Below, one piece after another: positions 1 to 5,589 of a stretch of DNA of 5,589 bases. The stretch lies in assembly GCF_021151785.1 (NCBI RefSeq), contig NZ_JAGKWP010000128.1, forward strand, positions 1-5,589. Direction: 5' to 3'. The stretch comes from Flavobacterium sp. Lineage in GTDB: Bacteria; Bacteroidota; Bacteroidia; Flavobacteriales; Flavobacteriaceae. The notes below the pieces were generated by a model. That model saw only the letters and a list, made by a program, of their open reading frames with translations, ran no database searches and had not been told where the DNA came from. The position numbers and the translations under genes are program-made. Position 1 is the stretch's first letter. Each line of letters opens with the position of its first letter.

Positions 1-31
1 ATATTAATTTTTTTCATATTGAAATTTTAAG

Positions 32-68
32 AATTTGGTCCAACGAAAAATCGATTACTAACCAAATT
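32..68 (+). promoter_or_regulatory. Inverted repeat in the porin leader (operator or 5' UTR hairpin)
   Basis: A perfect 8-base inverted repeat lies just ahead of the porin gene: AATTTGGT at 32-39 and ACCAAATT at 61-68, separated by 21 bases. The spacer holds a smaller CGA/TCG pair (44-46 and 51-53). The right arm ends 7 bases before the start codon. It could be a pair of half-sites for a regulator or, if transcribed, a stem close to the ribosome binding region. A weak match to the Bacteroidota -7 element (TAnnTTTG) is TAATTTTT at 5-12, which would put the repeat inside the transcript, but no convincing -33 box is visible because the window begins there. An 8-base arm in AT-rich DNA can arise by chance. 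Confidence 0.3.
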
Positions 69-75
69 AATCATT

Positions 76-1470
76 ATGAAAAAAATTTTAATTGCTGCTG
101 TTACTTTGTGTTCAGCAATTACCTTTGGTCAAGGTTCTACAGACTACGGTAATGGTTTAAAATTAAATTTAAATCCCGAGGGAAATAAATTTATTAGATT
201 TATTGCTTGGAATCAAGTTTGGATGCGTTCTTCTCAAATGAATCCAGGAACTATGATTGGTGATGCTTCAACTACTACACAAGAAGACATCAGTCTAAGA
301 CGATTAAGAATTTTAGCTTATGCGCAAATTTCACCTCGCTACATGATTGTAACTCATTTTGGAATTAACAATCAAACATTTACTAATGGTGGTGCAGCAG
401 GAACCTCAGGTACAGGTGGTTATGGAGCTGGAAAAAAACCAGGTTTGTTTTTTCACGATGCTTGGAATGAGTATGCAGTTGTACTTCCTAAAGAAGGAAA
501 GCCATTTAGTTTATCAATAGGAGCAGGGCTTCACTACTACATGGGTTTATCTCGTATGACAATGGCATCAACACTGAATTTTTTAACTATTGATGCGCCA
601 ATTTTTAACTGGCCTTTAATTGATAATTCAGATCAGTTTGCACGTCAGGTGGGAATTTTTGCCAAAGGAAAATACAATAAATTAGAATATCGTTTCAGCT
701 TGAATAAACCGTTTTCAACTAATATTGATGTTTTAGCAAAAAATACTTCTGGTAACTATGTGAATGCTGAAAATACATCTTTTGATAATAATGGTAACAC
801 AAAATGGTCTAAAGCAGGATATGTTGAGTATCAGTTTTTAGATAAAGAAGCAAATTTATTGCCTTTCAAAGTAGGGACTTATTTAGGTACCAAAAAAGTT
901 TTTAATATTGGTGCTGGTTTTTATACTGCCCCGAATGGAACAAGAAGTAGAAATAGTGATTTAACTGTAAGCAAGCATGATATTAACTTATTCTCTGGTG
1001 ATGTATTTTTAGATATGCCAATCGGAGCCAAAGAAAAGAAAATGGCTGTTACGGCATATAGTGTTTACTATAATTACAATTTTGGTCCAAATTATCTAAG
1101 AAACATTGGAATCATGAATGAAGGAATAGCAGATGCTACTTTCACTGGAGCAAAAGCATTAGCTGGACCAGGGAATGCTCAGCCAATGATTGGTACAGGT
1201 TCAATTTGGTATACGCAAGCAGGTTTCTTGATCCCTAATAAAAATGAAAAACCAAAAGTTAGAATTCAACCTTATTTAGCTTACACCAATAAAAATTTTG
1301 ATGCATTAAAGAAATCAAGCAATCAATTTGACTTAGGGACTAATTTATTTTTAGATGGACATCATGCTAAGTTAACTGCACAATATTCAAATCGTCCAGT
1401 TTACACAACTGTAGATCATATTGACGGATACAAAGGAGAATTCTTATTACAACTACAAGTATATCTATAA
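76..1470 (+). CDS. Outer-membrane porin, OprP/OprO-like (Porin_O_P type)
   Basis: A 464-residue outer-membrane beta-barrel protein, likely a passive channel for small solutes. Residues 1-18 form a signal peptide (MKK, hydrophobic core, end near FGQ). Cys12 is not in a proper lipobox, so signal peptidase I is expected. The rest has amphipathic strands rich in Tyr, Phe, Gly and Asn and ends in an alternating strand (LLQLQVYL). Features typical of phosphate-selective-porin-like proteins are an early Arg-rich strand (SLRRLRI, 73-79), a DAWNEY motif (128-133), and a stretch around 187-210 with QFARQVG followed by a strand-forming GKYNKLEYRF. The family name does not prove phosphate specificity; in Bacteroidota these porins sit beside many kinds of uptake genes. 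The MHS transporter gene follows after 28 bases, suggesting one operon and a shared substrate. The ATG at 76 is chosen because it opens the signal peptide. Confidence 0.85.
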   Translation: MKKILIAAVTLCSAITFGQGSTDYGNGLKLNLNPEGNKFIRFIAWNQVWMRSSQMNPGTMIGDASTTTQEDISLRRLRILAYAQISPRYMIVTHFGINNQTFTNGGAAGTSGTGGYGAGKKPGLFFHDAWNEYAVVLPKEGKPFSLSIGAGLHYYMGLSRMTMASTLNFLTIDAPIFNWPLIDNSDQFARQVGIFAKGKYNKLEYRFSLNKPFSTNIDVLAKNTSGNYVNAENTSFDNNGNTKWSKAGYVEYQFLDKEANLLPFKVGTYLGTKKVFNIGAGFYTAPNGTRSRNSDLTVSKHDINLFSGDVFLDMPIGAKEKKMAVTAYSVYYNYNFGPNYLRNIGIMNEGIADATFTGAKALAGPGNAQPMIGTGSIWYTQAGFLIPNKNEKPKVRIQPYLAYTNKNFDALKKSSNQFDLGTNLFLDGHHAKLTAQYSNRPVYTTVDHIDGYKGEFLLQLQVYL

Positions 1471-1498
1471 AACTAATAACAAACTAAATTTATAACTT

Positions 1499-3037
1499 AT
1501 GAGTGATAACAGTAAAAAAGGAATTTGGAAAGTAATTTCTGCTTCCTCAATGGGAACAATGATTGAGTGGTATGACTTCTATATTTTTGGAAGTTTAGCC
1601 GTTGTTTTATCTACTAAATTTTTCCCTTCTGATAATCCAACAGCAGCTTTTTTATCTACTTTAGCAACATTTGCCGCAGGATTTGTGGTTCGCCCTTTTG
1701 GAGCATTATTCTTTGGAAGGTTAGGTGATTTGATTGGTAGAAAATATACCTTTATGGTAACTTTATTATTAATGGGAGGGGCTACCTTTGTAATAGGATG
1801 TATTCCTAGTTATGAAACTATTGGTTTTGCAGCTCCTGTCTTAGTATTAGTTCTTCGATTGCTTCAAGGATTAGCCTTAGGTGGTGAGTATGGTGGTGCA
1901 GCAACATATGTAGCCGAACATGCGCCTAAAGGAGAAAAAGGATATTGGACTGCCTGGATTCAAACAACTGCAACTGTTGGTTTATTTGTGTCTTTACTGG
2001 TTATTTTGGCAACAAAATCTTTATTATCAAAAGAGCAATTTGAAGATTGGGGTTGGAGAGTACCTTTTTGGGTATCTATTTTAATGGTTTTTGTTTCTGT
2101 GCAAATTAGAAAAAACATGCACGAATCGCCTGAATTTGCAAAGGCAAAAGCTGAAGGGAAAACTGCAACAAATCCTTTAAAAGAGAGCTTTGGTAATAAG
2201 TACAATTTGAAATTTGTTTTATTAGCTTTATTTGGAGCTACTATGGGACAAGGTGTAGTTTGGTATACGGGTCAATTTTATGCTATGAATTTCTTAAAAA
2301 CAGTACAAATGGTTGATGCATCTCAAGTAGAAACTTTATTAGGGATTGCATTAGTTTTAGGAACTCCTTTCTTTATTGTTTTTGGTTGGTTGAGTGATAA
2401 AATAGGTAGAAAAAATATTATGATGGCGGGTATGTTAATAGCAATATTATTATATCGTCCAATTTATAAAATGATGTATGAGACTACTGACGTGGCTTTA
2501 AAAACTGAAATTGTTGAGAAAACAAAAATAGTACCTTCTATGAAAGAAGTAGATGCTACCAAAATAGATTCAATTTACACTACTAATAAAGAATATACAG
2601 ATGGAACTTTGTTAGAAGAAGTGAAAACAATTCATTTAGAAAATGGAAAAGTAATGTTAGATGATAAAGGAAAAGAAAAAATAGAAACTAAAATTTCTAA
2701 AAAAATTAATTCTTCTAATATGGCTTTATTGATTTTCTTAGTTTTTATTCAAGTTATATTTGTTACTATGGTTTATGGACCAATTGCAGCTTTCCTAGTT
2801 GAAATGTTTCCTGTTAAAATTCGTTATACTTCCATGTCATTACCTTATCACGTGGGTAACGGAATCTTTGGAGGTTTATTACCAGCTATTTCTACATATT
2901 TTGTTACCACAGCTAAAGACGCTGGTGATCCAGAATTTTATTTAGAAGGATTATGGTATCCAATCATTATTGCTGGTATATCATTTATCATCGGAATGAT
3001 TTATATAGACAGAAAAATTAATACACTTCACGAATAA
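1499..3037 (+). CDS. MFS transporter, metabolite:H+ symporter (MHS) family, with a periplasmic insert
   Basis: A 512-residue inner-membrane secondary transporter with about 12 helices. MHS-family marks include GTMIEWYDFYIFG in helix 1 (19-31), RPFGALFFGRLGDLIGRK (65-82, containing motif A), RLLQGLALGGEYGGA in helix 4 (120-134), a second motif A (GWLSDKIGRK, 296-305), and a C-terminal block with FPVKIRYTSMS and GNGIFGGLLPAI (437-464). Known MHS members (ProP, KgtP, ShiA and citrate carriers) import proline/betaine, 2-oxoglutarate, shikimate or citrate with protons; which substrate applies here cannot be told. Most members are about 420-500 residues long. The extra length comes from a hydrophilic, Lys/Glu-rich stretch at about 323-405, between helices 9 and 10, which topology places in the periplasm. 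It lies between the porin gene (28 bases upstream) and a small membrane protein gene (5 bases downstream), most likely in one operon. Confidence 0.9.
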   Translation: MSDNSKKGIWKVISASSMGTMIEWYDFYIFGSLAVVLSTKFFPSDNPTAAFLSTLATFAAGFVVRPFGALFFGRLGDLIGRKYTFMVTLLLMGGATFVIGCIPSYETIGFAAPVLVLVLRLLQGLALGGEYGGAATYVAEHAPKGEKGYWTAWIQTTATVGLFVSLLVILATKSLLSKEQFEDWGWRVPFWVSILMVFVSVQIRKNMHESPEFAKAKAEGKTATNPLKESFGNKYNLKFVLLALFGATMGQGVVWYTGQFYAMNFLKTVQMVDASQVETLLGIALVLGTPFFIVFGWLSDKIGRKNIMMAGMLIAILLYRPIYKMMYETTDVALKTEIVEKTKIVPSMKEVDATKIDSIYTTNKEYTDGTLLEEVKTIHLENGKVMLDDKGKEKIETKISKKINSSNMALLIFLVFIQVIFVTMVYGPIAAFLVEMFPVKIRYTSMSLPYHVGNGIFGGLLPAISTYFVTTAKDAGDPEFYLEGLWYPIIIAGISFIIGMIYIDRKINTLHE

Positions 3038-3042
3038 TATAT

Positions 3043-3264
3043 ATGACTATGAATACAGTAAAAAAATATTTAGGAATAGTATGGATACTCTTAGCAGCTG
3101 CAATGGCTTTCTTTAGTATCGAAATTTTTGGAGGTAAACTTTCCTCTGGAAAACAAGATGATTTAGTATTTGGTATCATCATATTTTTTATCTTATTACC
3201 ATTAGTTGTAACAGGTTTAGCAATTTTTGGCTATTATGCTATCACTGATGAATATGAAGATTAA
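3043..3264 (+). CDS. Small two-helix membrane protein downstream of the MHS transporter
   Basis: A 73-residue protein with two predicted membrane helices (about 9-29 and 44-66), a short polar loop containing GGKLSSGKQDD, and an acidic tail (TDEYED). I do not recognise a characterised function. It resembles the short uncharacterised membrane proteins found beside MFS transporters in Flavobacteriia (possibly the DUF6814 family; this is from memory and unverified). The gap to the transporter stop is only 5 bases and a strong terminator follows 23 bases after its own stop, so it is almost certainly the last gene of the porin-transporter operon. An accessory or stabilising subunit of the carrier is a reasonable inference, not a demonstrated role. 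A second in-frame ATG at 3049 (giving MNTVKKYLG) is an equally plausible start and would make a 71-residue protein. Confidence 0.75.
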   Translation: MTMNTVKKYLGIVWILLAAAMAFFSIEIFGGKLSSGKQDDLVFGIIIFFILLPLVVTGLAIFGYYAITDEYED

Positions 3265-3287
3265 GTAATATTAGTTTTCAATCTCCT

Positions 3288-3313
3288 AGCCCTTGATTTC
3301 AAGGGCTTTTTTT
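3288..3313 (+). terminator. Intrinsic (rho-independent) terminator of the porin-MHS operon
   Basis: A perfect 8-base-pair stem (AGCCCTTG at 3288-3295 and CAAGGGCT at 3300-3307) closes a 4-base loop (ATTT) and is followed at once by a run of seven T (3307-3313). It is the clearest GC-rich hairpin in the intergenic DNA and begins 23 bases after the stop codon of the small membrane protein. It separates the uptake operon from the sensor unit. There is no matching A run on the left side, so it should work mainly on the + strand. Confidence 0.92.
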
Positions 3314-3417
3314 ATTTAAAAATAGCTATATCTATTTTGCAAAATGTTTTTTATCATGTAAAATAAATGTTATATTTTTAAGAAATAAATTTTAAAATTA
3401 ATATTTATTTATAATTA
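3314..3417 (+). promoter_or_regulatory. Intergenic region expected to hold the promoter of the sensor unit
   Basis: These 104 A/T-rich bases lie between a strong terminator and the next gene, so a new promoter is expected here. Possible elements are weak. TATATTTT at 3371-3378 matches the Bacteroidota -7 consensus TAnnTTTG except for the last base, but no TTG lies at the right distance upstream. TTTG at 3336-3339 would fit a -33 box, paired with a poor -7 element, TAAAATAA, at 3359-3366. Two symmetric sequences are also present: a 10-base palindrome TTTTGCAAAA (3335-3344), and a 7-base inverted repeat AAAATAG/CTATTTT (3319-3325 and 3332-3338) that overlaps it. They might be regulator sites, but chance is likely in DNA this AT-rich. 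No Shine-Dalgarno-like sequence precedes the ATG at 3418. Confidence 0.35.
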
Positions 3418-3612
3418 ATGAAAAAAAGGCATCAACAAAAGCTAGTAGTGCTTTCATTTATTTTGTTAGTAGGGTTTAATTTACCTATACTTTTGTTGTT
3501 TGATACTTCTTCATTTTTTTTTGGTATTCCTGTTTTATATATTTATTTATTTTCATTGTGGATCTTTTCAGTAATGATTTCTTATATTATCTTAAAAAGA
3601 TATTATGAATAG
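3418..3612 (+). CDS. Small two-helix membrane protein overlapping the sensor gene (DUF3311/CbrX-like)
   Basis: A 64-residue protein with a basic N-terminus (MKKRHQQK), two predicted membrane helices (about 9-29 and 35-59) and a basic C-terminus (LKRYYE). A Pro in the first helix (NLPILLLF) and an FGIPVLYIYLFSLW stretch leading into the second resemble the short DUF3311-type proteins encoded just ahead of sodium:solute symporter genes. Its last 8 bases overlap the start of the large SSF protein in another frame (ATG at 3605, stop TAG at 3610-3612), so translation of the two is probably coupled. In Pseudomonas the small gene cbrX precedes and is coupled to cbrA in the same manner; the similarity here rests on position, size and topology rather than alignment. 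The protein may help fold or modulate the sensor's transporter domain, or the gene may serve mainly to drive translation of the sensor. Confidence 0.7.
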   Translation: MKKRHQQKLVVLSFILLVGFNLPILLLFDTSSFFFGIPVLYIYLFSLWIFSVMISYIILKRYYE

Positions 3613-5589
3613 TTTTTCTCTCATAGTCATATTATTAATTTATCTTGCCTTTTTATTTTTTGTTGCGCATTGGGCTGAAAAAAAAGAAAATGTAAAATGG
3701 AGTAATAATCCATATGTGTATTCTTTGTCGTTAGCAGTTTATTGTACGGCTTGGACTTACTATGGTAGTATTGGAGTTGCAGCTAAATCAGGTTTGGGTT
3801 ATTTACCTATATATTTAGGTCCAGTAATTATTATTCCTGCATGGATTATAGTCCTTAGACGTATTATTAGAATTTCAAATGTTAATAAGATTTCTAGTAT
3901 TGCTGATTTTATTTCATTACGATATGGAAATAGTAGATTTTTAGGCGCCATTGTTACTGTGGTTTGTTTGATTGCTATTTTACCTTATATTGCCTTACAA
4001 TTAAAAGCTATTTCAGAATCTTTTCATATTGTTTCAAAAACTGAGTCAAGCTCTAATATTTTTGATGATACCACTACTTATGTAGCTTTAGCTTTAGCTA
4101 TGTTTGCGTCTTATTACGGTTCTAAATATGTTGATGCATCAGAAAAAAGAAGAGGTATTGTTACGGCTGTTGCTGCTGAAAGTATTTTAAAACTTGTTTT
4201 TTTTATTTTTATTGGTTTATATGTTACTTTTTATGTTTTTGATGGTTTTGAAGATATTTACATTAGAGCAAATCAACTTACTTTTTTTAAAGAGCGAAAT
4301 CGATTAGGAGGATTATCTCAAGCAATTAATTGGTTTTTTTTAATAATCATGTCTTTATTTGCCGTTTTCCTATTGCCAAGACAATTTCAAGTTTCAGTTG
4401 TAGAAAATAACAGAGAACGTCATCTAAAAACGGCGATTTGGTTGTTTCCGCTTTATTTATTATTATTTAATTTATTTGTTTATCCAATAGCTTGGGGAGG
4501 TAATATATTATTTAAAGATTTATCTGTTAATGCAGATTCTTACTCTTTACTTATACCTCAATTATTTAACAATCAAGTTTTGACTGTTATTGTTTTTTTA
4601 GGTGGTTTTTCTGCTGCTATTTCAATGATTATTGTTGCTTGTGTAAGTTTGTCTACTATGTTGAGTAACAATATATTAATACCTTATACTTTTCTTGGTA
4701 AATTAAGTAATGAAGATCAAGTTATTAATAATAAGAAAATTATAAAAATAAGAAGAATAGGTATTTTTATTTTAATTGTTTTGTCTTATTTGATATACAG
4801 ATACTTTGCATTAAATTATACATTAGTTTCAATTGGATTAGTATCTTTTGCAATCATTGCACAATTAGCCCCCGCTTTTTTTGGTGCTCTTTTTTGGAGA
4901 AGAGGTTCAAGACAAGGTGCTATATGGGGAATTTTAATTGGAATTATTATCTGTTTTTATACCTTGTTAGTGCCATATGCTATTGGACTTTCAAGCAAGG
5001 AAAGTGCTTTTATATCGGATGGATTATTTGGAATAGAGTTATTAAAACCTTTTCAGTTATTTGGTCTCAATTACTTACAACCAGTTACTCATGCCTTTTT
5101 TTGGAGTTTACTTTTTAATAGTATCGTTTATTTTGGAGTTTCTGTTAGTTTTAAAGGGAATTATAGAGAACGAAATTATGCTGAAATGTATATTGATATT
5201 GATAAGTACAGTACCAATCATGAAAATGCTTTTGTATGGAAAGGAACAGCTTACACTAGTGACATTGAAAAAGTATTAGTTAAGTTTTTAGGTGAAGAAA
5301 GAACTAAACGGGCAATGACAATTTTTAATCTAAAATATAATGTTGAAACTAATACCGATTTAGCTGATGCTCGTTTAATAAAATTTGCAGAAAATCTTTT
5401 AACGGGACATATTGGCACTGCCTCTGCTAAAATTTTAATTTCAAGTGTGGTACAAGAAGAAAAAGTAGAATATCGGACAGGCACCCGCGCTATCGAAAAC
5501 AACCAAAACGCAATAGGTGACAGGGTGAAAATGGCGCGGGAACAAGCCGGCAAAACCCAAGCCGAGCTTGCCGCCGCGCGCGGCGAGAA
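3605..5589 (+). CDS. SSF-STAC transporter-like sensor histidine kinase (CbrA/CrbS type), 3' truncated
   Basis: An open reading frame running off the right edge; about 623 residues are native. Residues 1-514 form a sodium:solute symporter (SLC5/PutP-like) domain with 13 predicted helices, including the early AVYCTAWTYYGSIG block (44-57), DASEKRRG (177-184), LPRQFQV (257-263) and GGFSAAISMIIVA (333-345). Residues about 540-620 match a STAC domain: AFVWKG, LVKFLGEERTKRA, then FAENLLTGHIGTASAKILISS and VVQEEK. This order is known from sensor kinases such as CbrA (histidine/carbon use) and CrbS (acetate switch), where PAS, HisKA and HATPase parts follow, sometimes with a receiver domain; none of these is present because native sequence ends near 5473. 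The protein should sit in the inner membrane and signal to a response regulator encoded outside the window. A stand-alone SSF-STAC protein is an alternative that cannot be excluded. The start at 3605 gives the usual hydrophobic first helix. Residues after 623 are probably foreign. Confidence 0.85.
   Translation, partial: MNSFSLIVILLIYLAFLFFVAHWAEKKENVKWSNNPYVYSLSLAVYCTAWTYYGSIGVAAKSGLGYLPIYLGPVIIIPAWIIVLRRIIRISNVNKISSIADFISLRYGNSRFLGAIVTVVCLIAILPYIALQLKAISESFHIVSKTESSSNIFDDTTTYVALALAMFASYYGSKYVDASEKRRGIVTAVAAESILKLVFFIFIGLYVTFYVFDGFEDIYIRANQLTFFKERNRLGGLSQAINWFFLIIMSLFAVFLLPRQFQVSVVENNRERHLKTAIWLFPLYLLLFNLFVYPIAWGGNILFKDLSVNADSYSLLIPQLFNNQVLTVIVFLGGFSAAISMIIVACVSLSTMLSNNILIPYTFLGKLSNEDQVINNKKIIKIRRIGIFILIVLSYLIYRYFALNYTLVSIGLVSFAIIAQLAPAFFGALFWRRGSRQGAIWGILIGIIICFYTLLVPYAIGLSSKESAFISDGLFGIELLKPFQLFGLNYLQPVTHAFFWSLLFNSIVYFGVSVSFKGNYRERNYAEMYIDIDKYSTNHENAFVWKGTAYTSDIEKVLVKFLGEERTKRAMTIFNLKYNVETNTDLADARLIKFAENLLTGHIGTASAKILISSVVQEEKVEYRTGTRAIENNQNAIGDRVKMAREQAGKTQAELAAARGE
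5474..5589. other. GC-rich foreign segment at the contig end (probable chimeric join)
   Basis: Base composition changes abruptly here: 71 of 116 bases are G or C (61%), against 31 of 100 in the preceding bases 5371-5470. The sensor frame stays open through this stretch, and 25 of its 38 complete codons end in G or C, with GCC, GGC, CAA, AAA and GAA preferred, a pattern seen in some Proteobacteria such as Neisseriaceae. The other two forward frames contain stops. The encoded peptide includes IGDRVKMAREQAGKTQAELA, which resembles the first two helices of an XRE/Cro-type DNA-binding domain, though the residues after it (AAARGE) fit poorly. An alternative is a gene starting at the ATG at 5531, with AGGG a few bases upstream. 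A STAC domain should not lead into either. An assembly or amplification chimera is the simplest reading; a true insertion is possible. Confidence 0.7.

Noticed and set aside
71..109. Possible lipoprotein signal in the porin because of Cys12
   Set aside because: The residues before the Cys (VTL) do not fit a lipobox, which needs a small residue just before Cys, and the protein is a beta-barrel with a normal cleavage region near residue 18.
1960..2205. Minus-strand open frame of 81 codons
   Set aside because: It lies entirely inside the well-supported MHS transporter gene on the other strand and encodes a low-complexity shadow peptide with no recognisable domain.
3319..3344. Palindromes ahead of the sensor unit as a confident operator
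   Set aside because: TTTTGCAAAA and the AAAATAG/CTATTTT repeat are made almost only of A and T, and similar symmetry is expected by chance in this DNA. Mentioned only within the intergenic feature.
4894..5279. Two overlapping plus-strand open frames (4894-5118 and 5061-5279)
   Set aside because: Both are out of frame within the SSF-STAC gene, whose own frame is open throughout and encodes conserved motifs here. Their hydrophobic look is a by-product of T-rich membrane codons.
5251..5553. Minus-strand open frame of 100 codons across the composition break
   Set aside because: It is the antisense of the STAC-coding region plus the GC-rich segment, starts with a TTG codon in the foreign part and shows no domain.
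1..5589. CRISPR, toxin-antitoxin, phage or transposon system
   Set aside because: I saw no regularly spaced repeats, no Cas-, toxin-, integrase- or transposase-like protein and no terminal repeats. The XRE-like peptide at the end is too short and of doubtful origin to count as an antitoxin or phage repressor.

Overview
The window looks like a short piece of a Bacteroidota genome, most likely a member of the Flavobacteriaceae. Bases 1-5473 are AT-rich (31% G+C in the 100 bases I counted, 5371-5470), use AT-ending codons, and have A/T-rich leaders without obvious Shine-Dalgarno sequences in front of the starts. The last 116 bases (5474-5589) are different: 61% G+C by hand count, with GC-ending codons. 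They look like DNA from another source joined onto the native sequence.

Layout: two transcription units, both on the + strand. Unit 1 (76-3264) encodes an OprP/OprO-like outer-membrane porin, an MHS-family major facilitator transporter with an unusual periplasmic insert of about 80 residues, and a 73-residue two-helix membrane protein. It closes with a strong intrinsic terminator at 3288-3313. Unit 2 starts after a 104-base A/T-rich gap (3314-3417). It encodes a 64-residue two-helix membrane protein whose end overlaps, by 8 bases, the start of a large sodium:solute-symporter-like protein with 13 predicted membrane helices and a STAC domain. That architecture (SSF-STAC) is the front half of CbrA/CrbS-type sensor histidine kinases. 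The PAS, HisKA and ATPase parts expected next are missing because the native sequence stops near 5473.

How the genes may work together (inference): the porin would admit a small polar or anionic solute to the periplasm and the MHS carrier would bring it across the inner membrane. The transporter-like sensor encoded next door would detect the same or a related carbon source and control the uptake genes through a response regulator beyond the window. The substrate cannot be read from the sequence; organic acids, acetate or amino acids are candidates from relatives.

The points most worth a second look are the in-frame composition break at 5474, the periplasmic insert in the MHS carrier, and the small overlapping gene ahead of the sensor, which resembles the CbrX-CbrA arrangement of Pseudomonas. 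I found no tRNA, rRNA, CRISPR array, insertion sequence or transposase gene.
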